From Alphaproteobacteria bacterium (GTDB lineage: Bacteria > Pseudomonadota > Alphaproteobacteria > Micropepsales > Micropepsaceae): DNA of 64,000 bases. This document shows positions 50,385 through 58,938 of the stretch, in pieces. The notes beneath the pieces are model-generated. The model was not told the DNA's origin. It saw only the letters and a program-made list of their open reading frames with translations, and did not search any database. How positions within the stretch are numbered: the first letter of the stretch is position 1; every line of letters begins with the position of its first letter. The stretch is taken from assembly GCA_947465395.1 (NCBI GenBank), contig CANIAL010000009.1, forward strand, positions 1 to 64,000. The letters run 5' to 3'. The position numbers and the translations under genes are program-made.

Positions 50385-50489
50385 GCCCGCCTTCCCCCTT
50401 CGGTGCGGAGCACCATGAAGGGGGAGGTGGTTTCAGCGGGCGAGGGCGACCTCTTTGGGAGCCGAGCGGAAGCTGAAACCGGAGGGGGT
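50385..50489 (-). repeat. Intergenic palindromic element, full copy 3 (inverted)
   Basis: On the minus strand it reads CCCCCTCCGGTTTCAGC, CTCGGCTCCCAAAGAGGTCGCC, GCTGAAACCACCTCCCCC. The tip is GGTGC-GGA-GCACC on the plus strand (50402-50414), another pairing-conserving tip variant. It ends 18 bp from the DUF3108 stop codon. Confidence 0.85.
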
Positions 50490-50507
50490 TCAATCAAAGG
50501 CAGCGAG

Positions 50508-51326
50508 TCAGTCAATCTTGAGGGAGTTGGCAACTACCGAAATCACGCCATAAGACGTGTCTGCCCAGACCCGAACAGGCACCACATAATCGCGCCCGGC
50601 AACGGACGAGGGGTACCGCACCACCCAGGCGTTGATGATGGGAAAGCTCTCATTGGCCTTCAGCACCTTGGGCTTGAAGCCGGAGAGCTGGCGATACTTC
50701 ACCTGGCAGAGCAGGGCGTGCCCCGCATAAAGCCCATTGTCCATCTTGATGTCAGTGTCGCGCACCTTGTGCATCTCGATGTTGTAGCGCCGCCGCCCAT
50801 CGAACACCGGCGCGGTGACGTTGCAGGGATCGCCTTCCGCGCCCAGGCCCGAAACAATGAACATCACGGCGCTGAGGGGATCGAGCGTCGCTTTCTGCTC
50901 TTCGGCTTTCACATCGTAACCGGTGGTGGAATAGGCGGGGTCCGCGAACAGGCGCGGCTGGCCGTCGGCATAGCTGAGCGAAACCTGCTGCTTCTTGCCG
51001 CCCCGGGCGATGTCGAAGCTGTCGTATAATTGCGGCGCCAGGCCCTTGGCCGCCAGCTTGCCGCTTGACGTGGCCTGGATCTGCGCCTGCCAGAAGGCGT
51101 TGACCACGCCCGATGTCTCCAGGTTCGAGACGATGTGATAGTCGGTGGCGGTGATGGTGGCGTCCATGTCCAGCTTTCCCAGCTGGATGCCGCCCGCAAA
51201 GATGGTCATGGCCATCTGCATGCGCGATCCGGCGGTGGCGGTTCCGCCAGCCCCGCCCGCCGCCATTACAGGCCCCGAACCGGCCAGAAAACCGCTGAAA
51301 ACAAGGAAGAGGGCGATATGGCGCAT
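50508..51326 (-). CDS. DUF3108 protein, exported
   Basis: 272 residues from the ATG at 51326, which has GGAG eight bases upstream and begins the signal peptide MRHIALFLVFSGFLAGSGPVMA. The sequence is beta-strand rich: IFAGGIQLGKLDMDATITATDYHIVSNLETSG, then VSLSYADGQPRLF and a C-terminal IINAWVVRYPSS. The pattern (AGGIQLGKLDMD... SNLETSGV) resembles DUF3108, a periplasmic or outer-membrane-associated family of unknown role, often beside rpmB in alphaproteobacteria. It runs divergently from rpmB. Confidence 0.85.
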   Translation of the reverse strand: MRHIALFLVFSGFLAGSGPVMAAGGAGGTATAGSRMQMAMTIFAGGIQLGKLDMDATITATDYHIVSNLETSGVVNAFWQAQIQATSSGKLAAKGLAPQLYDSFDIARGGKKQQVSLSYADGQPRLFADPAYSTTGYDVKAEEQKATLDPLSAVMFIVSGLGAEGDPCNVTAPVFDGRRRYNIEMHKVRDTDIKMDNGLYAGHALLCQVKYRQLSGFKPKVLKANESFPIINAWVVRYPSSVAGRDYVVPVRVWADTSYGVISVVANSLKID

Positions 51327-51390
51327 TTCTGGTCTCCAGCCCCCGCTTGAGGGGCCCATAAGGCCCCATTTCCGGCCCCGCCCGCAACGC

Positions 51391-51419
51391 TTGACCGGGC
51401 AGGGTCTCTCGCCTATGAG
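51391..51419 (+). promoter_or_regulatory. Sigma-70-type promoter for rpmB
   Basis: TTGACC (51391-51396), 17-bp spacer, TATGAG (51414-51419) lie 50 bp upstream of the rpmB ATG. Good spacing and placement make this the likely rpmB promoter. Confidence 0.6.
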
Positions 51420-51468
51420 ATCGGCCCTCTAAAGCCGAAAAACCGCTGGAATCGTAAGGAAGACTGCC

Positions 51469-51774
51469 ATGGCCCGCCGCTGCGAACTGACCGGAAAAGG
51501 CACCCTTGTTGGCAACAATGTGAGCCATGCCAACAACAAGACCAAGCGGATCTACCGCCCGAATCTGCAGATCATCGCGCTGGTCAGCGAGTCGCTGGGC
51601 AACAGCTACAAGTTGAAGATCGCCATGAACACGCTGCGCACCGTGGACAAGCAGGGCGGTCTGGATTCCTTCCTGCTCAAGGCCAAGGACGCCAACCTGT
51701 CCGCCAAGGCCCTGCGCCTGAAGCGCGCCGTGGCCAAGAAGACGGCCGCCCAGACGGCGAAGAAGGCCGCCTGA
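51469..51774 (+). CDS. rpmB: 50S ribosomal protein L28
   Basis: 101 residues. RRCELTGKGTLVGNNVSHANNKTKRIYRPNLQ is the L28 signature, with the basic C-terminus (KRAVAKKTAAQTAKKAA) expected of the alphaproteobacterial type, which lacks the zinc-binding Cys pairs. It binds 23S rRNA in the large subunit. An AAGGAAG ribosome site precedes the ATG. The next short frame starts almost at its stop codon. Confidence 0.97.
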   Translation: MARRCELTGKGTLVGNNVSHANNKTKRIYRPNLQIIALVSESLGNSYKLKIAMNTLRTVDKQGGLDSFLLKAKDANLSAKALRLKRAVAKKTAAQTAKKAA

Positions 51775-51791
51775 ACAGCGACGCGCGAATC

Positions 51792-51968
51792 TTGGAGCGG
51801 GCCTTTGCGCTCGCCGAGAATGGCACCGCCCTCACCATGGACGACCTGCACCAGTTCCTGGGCCGCGAAGGCTTTTCCGCGGCCGAGATGCGCCAGTTGC
51901 ATGGCCGCGTGATGCAGAAACAGCTCCTTGCCCGAATGGCTGTCGCCAAGGCCGCCAAGGAATCCTAG
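51792..51968 (+). CDS. Possible small protein (about 58 aa) just after rpmB
   Basis: A frame open from just behind the rpmB stop to TAG at 51968. It reads LERAFALAENGTALTMDDLHQFLGREGFSAAEMRQLHG...AVAKAAKES, helical and charged. A TTG at 51792 or an ATG at 51837 could start it; no good ribosome site is seen for either. The convergent histidine-kinase stop (51965) overlaps its end. A real small protein is possible because the codon pattern looks protein-like, but no family is recognised. Confidence 0.35.
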   Translation: MERAFALAENGTALTMDDLHQFLGREGFSAAEMRQLHGRVMQKQLLARMAVAKAAKES

Positions 51969-52657
51969 GCGGCGATCACGGGCCTTATCCGCGCCAGCGG
52001 CACGCTCAGCTCAAACCGCACGCCCTCCGGCGCAAAGGTCAGATTGCCCGTGCCGCCGAACTGGCGCGGGATGCCGCCTTCGATCAGCCGCGTGCCGAAA
52101 CTCTTGGGTCCAGGCGACTTGACGGGTGGCCCGCCGCTTTCCGCCCAATGCAGGATCAGGTCTTGCGGGGTCTTGTCCCATGACAGGGCGACCATGCCGC
52201 CGCTGCGTGACAGCGCGCCATATTTGGTCGCGTTGGTGCAAAGCTCGTTCAGCAGCAGCGACAGGGGAAGAATGGCGGCGGAAATGATTTCGGTTTCCGG
52301 CCCCTCGATGGAAATGCGGCCTATCACCGTGTCGTGCTGCTCGATGGCGCCATGGATCACCGCAGCCAGGCTGGCGGATTGCCAGTCGGCCCGCAGCAGC
52401 AAATCATGCGCCTTGGCCATGGCGATCAGGCGCGCGCCGATGGCGGCTTCCGCGTCGGGCAAGTTGGCGGCAGATCGCATGCTCTGGCGCACCACGGCGG
52501 TCACCATGGTCAGCATGTTCTTCATGCGGTGATGGATTTCGTCGGTCAGGACGGTCTGGATGCGCGCCGCCACGACTTGCGCTTCCGCGTCCAACCCCGC
52601 CTGCCGCAGCATTTCGGTCAGGTAGGCATTATGGGCCGTGAGTTTGCTGTCCTGCAC
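51965..52657 (-). CDS. HWE/HisKA_2-type histidine kinase without sensor domain
   Basis: 230 residues, GTG start (AAAGGG upstream). The dimerisation/phosphotransfer region is TDEIHHRMKNMLTMVTAVVRQSM (His in the EIHHRMKN box), and the ATP domain contains LSLLLNELCTNATKYGALS, ILHWAESGGPP and SFGTRLIEGGI, all hallmarks of the HWE/HisKA_2 class common in alphaproteobacteria. There is no PAS, GAF or membrane segment: it is a bare kinase core. A partner could be a response regulator, for instance of general stress control, but none is adjacent. Confidence 0.92.
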   Translation of the reverse strand: MQDSKLTAHNAYLTEMLRQAGLDAEAQVVAARIQTVLTDEIHHRMKNMLTMVTAVVRQSMRSAANLPDAEAAIGARLIAMAKAHDLLLRADWQSASLAAVIHGAIEQHDTVIGRISIEGPETEIISAAILPLSLLLNELCTNATKYGALSRSGGMVALSWDKTPQDLILHWAESGGPPVKSPGPKSFGTRLIEGGIPRQFGGTGNLTFAPEGVRFELSVPLARIRPVIAA

Positions 52658-52721
52658 GGCGACCCTTTCGTGATTTGCAGGGATGCTATCAGGGTTCGGC
52701 GCTTTGGCCTATTTTTGTTGC

Positions 52722-52832
52722 CCCCCTCCGTCACAGCTCGGGTCTGCCAAGAGGTAGACACCTCGCTGAGACACCCCCCCCGCCAGCGTTCGCAAGGCTG
52801 GGCGCCTTGCTCACCGCCGCGCAGGGGGAGGG
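52722..52832 (+). repeat. Intergenic palindromic element, diverged copy
   Basis: Left part CCCCCCTCCGTCACAGCTC...GCTGAGACAC is a weakened first stem. The right half (52781-52830) is nearly identical to 20091-20140. This lies directly upstream of an unannotated membrane protein gene. Confidence 0.75.
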
Positions 52833-52853
52833 AGCCGGTGTTTTCGCATAGGC

Positions 52854-53711
52854 ATGGGCCTTGCGTATGCCTCCCATGATTGTCTCAAAACGCGCCAAAC
52901 CGCCCATTTGCCCTGGGCGGAGCGGCCGGGATTGGATGCTTTGCGGGCCTTGTCGTTCCGAAACAGTGCAAACCTGCCCGTGGCGGCCGCCGAGCCGGAC
53001 TTCGGTCCCTATCGGCTGCGTGCGGGCGATGATGCCGTCTGGCCGCCGGTGGAGCGTGCCTATGGCGGCAAGGTCGAGACATTGTGGCGGCGCTGGTCCT
53101 GGGCGTTCATGGGCCTGGCGCGGCTGGCCTTGCCGACGGCGCTGACCGTGATCCTGGTGGGCGCGGCGTTCCTTTACGGCGATGCCATCCTGCCCGCCGA
53201 TTCCATGCCGCTGCTGGTGCGCCATGCCCTGGTCACCATGGGCGACCTGATTTTGCCCATGTCATGGGTTTCCATCCACCTCACCAACCGGCGTTACGGC
53301 CCGCTTCATGCCATGGCGCAACTGGGGCTGGCGCTTTTCGTCTGCTATGCCGTGATGCTGGTGAACCCGTACAATATTGATGCCTGGCTGACGGTCTTGC
53401 CGGCGCCAGGCATCCGCGCCGCATTGGCCTTTGGTGTTGCCTTCGCCGCCGCCAATTTCATCGGCGTCTTGGTGTTTGACGGTGCACGAGGCCCAAGCTG
53501 GTGGAAAGCGCCGCTGATCGCGTCACTGGCGGTGACGCTTACCTACAACGCCATCTTCTATCCGCTGGCTTTCGCGGGTGTCTATGAAGGCTGGACCGAG
53601 TCCGCCTGGGTGCATGACGTTGTCTTCTTCGCCGTCAGCATCGCTTTGCTTGTGCCGTATGCGCTGCTGCGCCCGGCCATGCGGCCGCTAGAGGGCTTGA
53701 ATGGTTATTAG
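52854..53711 (+). CDS. Multi-pass membrane protein of unknown function
   Basis: Up to 285 residues; about six hydrophobic segments from residue 85 onward (LARLALPTALTVILVGAAFLYG, MAQLGLALFVCYAVML, ALAFGVAFAAANFIGVLVF, APLIASLAVTLTYNAIFYPLAFAG, VVFFAVSIALLVPYALLRP). The first 80 residues are soluble. The YNAIFYPLAFAGVYEGW segment and the ANFIGVLVFD part vaguely recall VUT-type (queuosine precursor) transporters, but not enough for a claim. The start at 52854 lacks a clear ribosome site and the true start may lie further down. It lies right beside a repeat element. Confidence 0.6.
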   Translation: MGLAYASHDCLKTRQTAHLPWAERPGLDALRALSFRNSANLPVAAAEPDFGPYRLRAGDDAVWPPVERAYGGKVETLWRRWSWAFMGLARLALPTALTVILVGAAFLYGDAILPADSMPLLVRHALVTMGDLILPMSWVSIHLTNRRYGPLHAMAQLGLALFVCYAVMLVNPYNIDAWLTVLPAPGIRAALAFGVAFAAANFIGVLVFDGARGPSWWKAPLIASLAVTLTYNAIFYPLAFAGVYEGWTESAWVHDVVFFAVSIALLVPYALLRPAMRPLEGLNGY

Positions 53712-53808
53712 GAGCGACGGGCAGCCCGGAGCGAAGCGAGGAGCGTCGCCCGGCGCGCATAGCGCGCCATTTAATTAAAGGGCGCATTCGCGCCCGGCGA
53801 CCAAAAAA
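53712..53808. other. Structured intergenic stretch between convergent genes
   Basis: Contains two tight hairpins, GGCGCGC-ATA-GCGCGCC and GGGCGC-ATTC-GCGCCC, in about 50 bases, separated by a TTAATTAA-like AT patch. A terminator pair for the two converging genes (membrane protein and cobT) is plausible. Confidence 0.55.
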
Positions 53809-55641
53809 CTAAGCCCGCTTGCGAGCTTGAAACCGGTCCTTGATCTCGTCTTCTTCAAACAGCGAAATAAGCTGCGTCGTCATGGCGCCGCCAAGCTGTT
53901 CCGCATCCACGATGGTGACGGCGCGGCGGTAATAGCGCGTCACGTCATGGCCAATGCCGATGGCGGCCAGCTCCACCGGCGACTTGCCCTCGATATCCTC
54001 GATCACGCGGCGCAGATGCCGCTCCAGGTAATTGCCCGCATTCACCGACAGGGTTGAATCATCCACCGGCGCGCCGTCGGAAATTACCATCAATATCTTG
54101 CGCTGCTCGGGCCGCGCCATGATGCGCTTGTGCGCCCACATCAGGGCTTCGCCGTCTATATTCTCCTTCAGCAGGCCTTCGCGCATCATCAGGCCCAGAT
54201 TCTTCTTCGCCCGCCGCCAGGGCTCGTCCGCCGACTTGTAGACAATGTGGCGCAGATCATTCAGGCGGCCGGGATGCGGCACCTTGCCGTCGGCCACCCA
54301 TTTCTCTCTGGCCTGGCCGCCCTTCCAGGCGCGGGTGGTGAAACCCAGTATCTCGGTCTTGACCGCGCAACGCTCAAGCGTGCGGCCCAATATGTCCGCG
54401 CACATGGCCGCCACCATGATGGGTCGCCCGCGCATGGAGCCGGAATTGTCCAAAAGCAGAGTCACCACCGTGTCGCGGAAATTGGTGTCCTTCTCGCGCT
54501 TGAAGGACAGCGAATACATGGGGTCCATGATGATGCGGGGCAGGCGGGAGGTGTCCAGCATGCCTTCTTCCAAATCGAATTCCCATTGCCGGTTCTGCTG
54601 CGCCATCAACAGGCGCTGCAGCTTGTTGGCCAGGCGCGACACCACGCCCTGCATCTGGGCAAGCTGCTGGTCCAGGAAACCGCGCAGCCGCGCCAGCTCC
54701 TCCGCGTCGCAAAGATCGGGGGCGGAGATTTCCTCGTCGAACAAGGGCGTGAAGACCTTGTATCCCCATTCGTCCTGGTGCGCGAAAGGCAGCTCGCCCC
54801 GGTTGGGCCGCGCATCATCGTCCGGCGGCGCATCGTCGGTCAGTTCCTCGACATCGCCGTCCTGGTCCATGCCGTCTTCGGATTCGCGCTCGCCTTCCTG
54901 GGCGGCCTCGGTCTCGGAGGTTTCGCCTTCGCTTTCGGCGTCTTCCGGGCTGTCGCCTTCATTCTGCTGTTCGCTGTCTTCGCTGTCGGCATCGTCGCCA
55001 TCTTCACCCTTGTCGTCCTTGCCGGCCAGGTCTTTCAAAATGTCGCGGGTGAGGCGCGCAAAATCCTTTTGGTCACGGATGGCGGCGGGCAGCCTGGCGA
55101 ATTGTTCGCCCGCCCGTTCGTTGAAGATATCGCGCCACAGATCCAGCGCGGCTTTCAGCGGCGCGGGCGGCGCTTCGCCGGTCAATGTCTCGCGGATCAT
55201 CAGGCCCAGGGCATCGGCCACGGGCACGTCTTCGCGGGTCTTGGCCTTGCCCAAACCCTTTTGCAGCAGCCGCTGTTCCAGCATGGCGCTCAAGTTTTGC
55301 TTCACGCCGGTCATGGCCAGCGCGCCAATGGCTTCCACCCGCGCATTCTCCGCCGCCTCGAACAGGGTTTGCGATTCCGGGTTGGCTGGACGCAGCCGCA
55401 TGTGCAGCCGTTCGTCGTGATACGCCTTCTTGAGTGCAAAGGAATCGCCCAGGCCCCGCACCAGCGCCACGTCATGGGCGGGCAAGGTGCGCGCGGGCGC
55501 GGGCAGGCGCGCCACCATGCCCTTCAGGGACGGCGGATCGGCGGAGAAATTGACTTCCAGCTCCGGTTCGCCCGCGATGGAGCGAATGGCCATCGCCACC
55601 GCTCTTTTAAACGGCTCGGCAGGACTCTCTGGCTTTGTCAC
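53809..55641 (-). CDS. cobT: Cobaltochelatase subunit CobT
   Basis: 610 residues. N-terminal CobT domain, then a strongly acidic low-complexity segment (about 205-285, rich in Asp, Glu, Ser), and a C-terminal VWA-like domain with the MIDAS motif DNSGSMRG near residue 400 and ISDGAPVDD. CobT forms, with CobS, the AAA+/VWA part that drives CobN to insert cobalt into hydrogenobyrinic acid a,c-diamide for aerobic cobalamin synthesis. Coupled to cobS (ATGA). No cobN is in the window, which is normal for this class. Confidence 0.97.
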   Translation of the reverse strand: MTKPESPAEPFKRAVAMAIRSIAGEPELEVNFSADPPSLKGMVARLPAPARTLPAHDVALVRGLGDSFALKKAYHDERLHMRLRPANPESQTLFEAAENARVEAIGALAMTGVKQNLSAMLEQRLLQKGLGKAKTREDVPVADALGLMIRETLTGEAPPAPLKAALDLWRDIFNERAGEQFARLPAAIRDQKDFARLTRDILKDLAGKDDKGEDGDDADSEDSEQQNEGDSPEDAESEGETSETEAAQEGERESEDGMDQDGDVEELTDDAPPDDDARPNRGELPFAHQDEWGYKVFTPLFDEEISAPDLCDAEELARLRGFLDQQLAQMQGVVSRLANKLQRLLMAQQNRQWEFDLEEGMLDTSRLPRIIMDPMYSLSFKREKDTNFRDTVVTLLLDNSGSMRGRPIMVAAMCADILGRTLERCAVKTEILGFTTRAWKGGQAREKWVADGKVPHPGRLNDLRHIVYKSADEPWRRAKKNLGLMMREGLLKENIDGEALMWAHKRIMARPEQRKILMVISDGAPVDDSTLSVNAGNYLERHLRRVIEDIEGKSPVELAAIGIGHDVTRYYRRAVTIVDAEQLGGAMTTQLISLFEEDEIKDRFQARKRA

Positions 55642-56627
55642 GCCACCAGCACTTTGGCGGCGCTCTCGGGCAATTCCTGGCCAAAGGCGCGCTGGTAGAA
55701 TTCGGCAACGCCCGCCCGCTCCAGCTCGTCACACTTGTTGAGGAAGCTGACGCGGAAGGCGAAACCCACATCGCCGAAGATTTCCGCATTCTGCGCCCAG
55801 GTCATCACCGTGCGCGGGCTCATCACCGTGGAAAGATCGCCATTGATGAAGGCGTTGCGGGTCATGTCCGCCACCCGCACCATGGATGCGATCACCTTCT
55901 TGCCCTCGGCATTGTCATAGGTCGGCGCCTTGGCCAGAACGATCTCGGCCTCCGCGTCATGGCTGAGATAGTTCAAGGTGGTGACGATGTTCCAGCGGTC
56001 CATCTGGCCCTGGTTGATCTGCTGGGTGCCATGATAAAGCCCGCTGGTGTCGCCAAGACCGATGGTGTTGGTGGTCGAGAACAGGCGGAAGGCGGCATGC
56101 GGCCGGATAACCTTGTTCTGGTCCAGCAGGGTGAGCTTGCCTTGCGCTTCCAGCACGCGCTGGATCACGAACATCACGTCGGGACGGCCCGCGTCATATT
56201 CGTCAAAGCACAGCGCCACCGGGCGCTGCAGCGCCCAGGGCAGCAGGCCTTCGCGGAATTCTGTGATCTGCTTGCCGTCCTTCAGGACAATGGCGTCCTT
56301 GCCGATCAAATCAATGCGGCTGACATGGCTGTCCAGGTTGATGCGGATGCAGGGCCAGTTCAGGCGCGACGCCACCTGTTCGATATGCGTGGATTTGCCG
56401 GTGCCGTGATAGCCCTGGATCATGACGCGGCGGTTGAAGGCAAAGCCCGCCAATATCGCAAGCGTGGTCTCGCGGTCGAAGCGATAGGCTTCGTCACGGT
56501 CCGGCACATGCTCGCTGGTCTTCTTGAAGGCGGGCACCTTCATCTTTGTCTGGATACCAAACAGCGCGCCCGCATCAACGACCGTGTCGGGCGCCGCCGA
56601 AACATCCAAACCTGTATTGTCGCTCAT
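55638..56627 (-). CDS. cobS: Cobaltochelatase subunit CobS (AAA+)
   Basis: 329 residues, MoxR-type AAA+ ATPase: Walker A in [17 protein letters not shown], Walker B in [16 protein letters not shown], and sensor/Arg-finger regions [35 protein letters not shown]. Works with CobT in cobalt chelation. Overlaps cobT by ATGA. The DnaJ-like gene upstream on the same strand is the usual neighbour. Confidence 0.97.
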   Translation of the reverse strand: MSDNTGLDVSAAPDTVVDAGALFGIQTKMKVPAFKKTSEHVPDRDEAYRFDRETTLAILAGFAFNRRVMIQGYHGTGKSTHIEQVASRLNWPCIRINLDSHVSRIDLIGKDAIVLKDGKQITEFREGLLPWALQRPVALCFDEYDAGRPDVMFVIQRVLEAQGKLTLLDQNKVIRPHAAFRLFSTTNTIGLGDTSGLYHGTQQINQGQMDRWNIVTTLNYLSHDAEAEIVLAKAPTYDNAEGKKVIASMVRVADMTRNAFINGDLSTVMSPRTVMTWAQNAEIFGDVGFAFRVSFLNKCDELERAGVAEFYQRAFGQELPESAAKVLVA

Positions 56628-56677
56628 GTATTTTTTCCCGGCGAAAAGCCGCCTGGGATGCGCCGTCAGACCAGGGC

Positions 56678-57277
56678 TTACACCAGGCCCGAGGCGCGCA
56701 GGACGCCATATGCCTTGATGACCTGTTTCAGGCGTTCCTCGGCGCCCCGATCGCCGCCATTCGCATCGGGATGAAACCGTTTCACAAGTTCCTTATACCG
56801 CGCCTTGATCTCGATCAAGGTAGCGTTGTGGGAGAGCGCCATCGTGTCCATCGCCATGCTCTGCAACCGCGTCAGTTGCCGCTCGGGACGGCGGACCTGG
56901 ACCTTTTCGTCATCCTCCCCGAAGACGGCATAGCCGTCATGAAAAGTCTGCGTGGCTTGGCCCGGCATCCCGGCGCCGCGCTTGCCCATGGGCCAGGTGG
57001 GGCGATGGCCGAAAATCGCCTCGTCGCGGAATTTGCGGATGTCGCCATCGCCCATGTCCTTGAAGAAGTCCCAAGATTCATTGCGCGCACGGGCATGGGC
57101 CGTGCAAAGCCACAGATATTCGCCCAGATTTTCGCGCGACAGGGGAACCTTGCAATTGCCCGGCTTGGCGCAATCCTTGACCGCGCAGGGGCGCGCTTCG
57201 GCCTCCACCGCCTTTTTGGCGGGCGCATCCTTCTTGATTCGGATGTCGCTTTTGAAGCGTGGGCGGGGTGGAGTCAT
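56678..57277 (-). CDS. DnaJ-domain protein (C-terminal J domain)
   Basis: 199 residues from the ATG at 57277; an ORF extends upstream but without a clear ribosome site. The N-terminal ~130 residues are a cysteine-bearing region ([31 protein letters not shown]). The J domain is at the C-terminus: [45 protein letters not shown], with the HPD motif intact. Such proteins are typically found just before cobST in alphaproteobacteria. They stimulate DnaK ATPase in a specialised task that is not known. Confidence 0.9.
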   Translation of the reverse strand: MTPPRPRFKSDIRIKKDAPAKKAVEAEARPCAVKDCAKPGNCKVPLSRENLGEYLWLCTAHARARNESWDFFKDMGDGDIRKFRDEAIFGHRPTWPMGKRGAGMPGQATQTFHDGYAVFGEDDEKVQVRRPERQLTRLQSMAMDTMALSHNATLIEIKARYKELVKRFHPDANGGDRGAEERLKQVIKAYGVLRASGLV

Positions 57278-57361
57278 AGAGTGATTATGGGGTGGGGCGG
57301 CCAAAAAACAAGAAAACGAAATGCTTGACTTTGCGGGGGCGGAAACGCGAAGTCGCCCGTT

Positions 57362-57658
57362 ATGCCCGTTTCTGAAATTATCGCGCAAAAGCTGCAGGCC
57401 GCTTTTGCGCCCGCCAGCCTGGCGGTGAATGACGACAGCGCTGGCCATGCCGGCCATGCCGGGGCGCGGCCCGGCGGCGAAACCCATTTTTCCGTCCGCA
57501 TTGTCTCGGAACGGTTCACCGGCATGAACCGGGTGGAACGCCAGCGCGCCGTGCATGCGGCGCTGGCCGCCGAGCTTGCGGGCCCGGTGCATGCGCTGGT
57601 GATCGCGGCCCTTACGCCTTCGGAGTCTTCTTCGGCGGCGTCACCCGAAGCGCGGTGA
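57362..57658 (+). CDS. bolA: BolA-family protein
   Basis: 98 residues. BolA proteins work with monothiol glutaredoxins in iron-sulfur handling and as regulators. VSEIIAQKLQAAFAPASLAVNDDSAGHAGH and ETHFSVRIVSERFTGMNRVERQRAVHAALAAEL match the family, with the invariant His of the C-terminal part (VHALVIAALTP). Its 3' end overlaps the convergent corC-like gene by 47 bp. Located in the conserved order cobS-DnaJ-bolA-corC. Confidence 0.95.
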   Translation: MPVSEIIAQKLQAAFAPASLAVNDDSAGHAGHAGARPGGETHFSVRIVSERFTGMNRVERQRAVHAALAAELAGPVHALVIAALTPSESSSAASPEAR

Positions 57659-58898
57659 CCTGGTTCCTCTGCCGCCGCAACACTTCAAACGTATAGCCGA
57701 AAAACGCGAAACGCTGGCCGGGTTCCGGGATGGCATGGGCTTCCTGGATCACCAGCCCCGCAATGGTGGTGGCGTCTTCTTCCGGCAGCGACCAGTCCAG
57801 CTCGCGGTTCAAATCGCGTACCGGCACCGTGCCATCCACAAGGTATGACCCATCCGGGCGGCGGCGCACATCGCTGCGCTGCTGCGCCTGGCTTTCATCC
57901 GGCAATTCGCCGATCACTTCGGCCAGCACGTCTTCCAGTGTCACCAGTCCCTGCAGCGCGCCATATTCATCCACCACCAGCGCGAACTGGCTGCGATGCG
58001 AACGGAATGCGGCCAGCAATTCTTCCAGCCGCGTGGTGTCGGGCACGAACCAGGGCGGCGTCGCCAGGGCCGCGATGTCCAGGTCCCGGTAATCGCCGCG
58101 CCGCTCGACCAATGCCTGCGCTAGATGCTTGGTGTTCAGGATGCCGATGATGTTCTCCGGCTCGTCCCGCCACAGCGGCAGCCGCGTATGCTCGCTTTCC
58201 ATCACCGCCTGGATGATGGCGTCGCGCGGCTGGTCCAGGTCAATGGCGGTCATGTGCTTTCGGTGCATGAAGACATCGCCCACCCGCAGCTCGCGCAAAT
58301 CCAGAACACCGTCAATCATGTCGCGATGCTCGCGCTCGACCATGCCTTCTTGGTGATGCAGGGCCACCGCGCCGCGTATCTCGTCATGGGCGGCGTCGGC
58401 ATCGTCATTTTCATGCGGCCGCACGCCGAACAGGAACAGCAGCCGCCAGACCAGGAACTGCACCGCCGCCACGATGGGCGACAGGATGGTGATCAGGATG
58501 CGAAGCGGCCATGCCACCGCCAGCGCGAAACGGTCGGTGCGCGCGATGGCCAATGTCTTGGGCAGCACTTCGGCAAAGAACAGCACCGCCATCGTCATGC
58601 CCGCCGTGACGATCAACACTGCCCGCTCGCCCAGTTGCGGCGCCAAAGTCTCGGTGGCCAGGGACGATGCAAGTATGTTGATGAAGGTGTTGCCCAGCAG
58701 GACAGAGCCGATCAGCTTTTCCCGGTTGGCCACCAGCTTGTTGACATGATGGGCGGCCTTGCTGCCATCCTTCTCAAGCTGGTGCATGCGGCCGCGCGAA
58801 ACTGCGGTCAGCGCCGTTTCGGAGCCTGCGAAGAAGGCGGATACCAGCAGCAGAAGCGCAATGGCGGCAAGCGGCGCCAGTAGCGGTAATAGGATCAT
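57612..58898 (-). CDS. CorC/HlyC-family (DUF21-CBS) membrane protein
   Basis: 428 residues. DUF21/CNNM membrane domain to about residue 190 (FFAGSETALTAVSRGRMHQLEKDG, LANREKLIGSVLLGNTFINILASSL, HHQEGMVEREHRDMIDGVLDL), followed by a CBS pair (VGDVFMHRKHMTAID, LVVDEYGALQGLVTLEDVLAEVIGEL) and the CorC_HlyC C-terminal domain (RRPDGSYLVDGTVPVRDLNREL). Family members are linked to magnesium/cobalt efflux, or membrane-damage resistance. Convergent overlap with bolA. Confidence 0.94.
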   Translation of the reverse strand: MILLPLLAPLAAIALLLLVSAFFAGSETALTAVSRGRMHQLEKDGSKAAHHVNKLVANREKLIGSVLLGNTFINILASSLATETLAPQLGERAVLIVTAGMTMAVLFFAEVLPKTLAIARTDRFALAVAWPLRILITILSPIVAAVQFLVWRLLFLFGVRPHENDDADAAHDEIRGAVALHHQEGMVEREHRDMIDGVLDLRELRVGDVFMHRKHMTAIDLDQPRDAIIQAVMESEHTRLPLWRDEPENIIGILNTKHLAQALVERRGDYRDLDIAALATPPWFVPDTTRLEELLAAFRSHRSQFALVVDEYGALQGLVTLEDVLAEVIGELPDESQAQQRSDVRRRPDGSYLVDGTVPVRDLNRELDWSLPEEDATTIAGLVIQEAHAIPEPGQRFAFFGYTFEVLRRQRNQVTALRVTPPKKTPKA

Positions 58899-58938
58899 GG
58901 GATGGCCCTGAAGTCTCAGGGCGCATCATGCCAGCTTT

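Larger units (their letters stand above)
50124..50507. other. Long intergenic region with structured and regulatory elements
   Basis: A 384-bp gap between the (-) helicase start and the (-) DUF3108 stop. It contains a LexA-type box (50201-50215), an AACCAC/GTGGTT hairpin region at 50290-50310, a GGAGTC/GACTCC pair further right (about 50324-50349) and the inverted full copy of the palindromic repeat (50385-50489). A (+) frame at 50206-50418 has no support as a protein. Three GANTC sites fall within about 120 bp. Confidence 0.6.

Noticed and set aside
50206-50418. (+) frame of 70 codons in the large gap
   Set aside because: No ribosome site, ends inside a repeat, composition unlike neighbouring proteins.
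54130-55698. Long (+) frame opposite cobT
   Set aside because: Shadow of the acidic CobT gene; no family resemblance.
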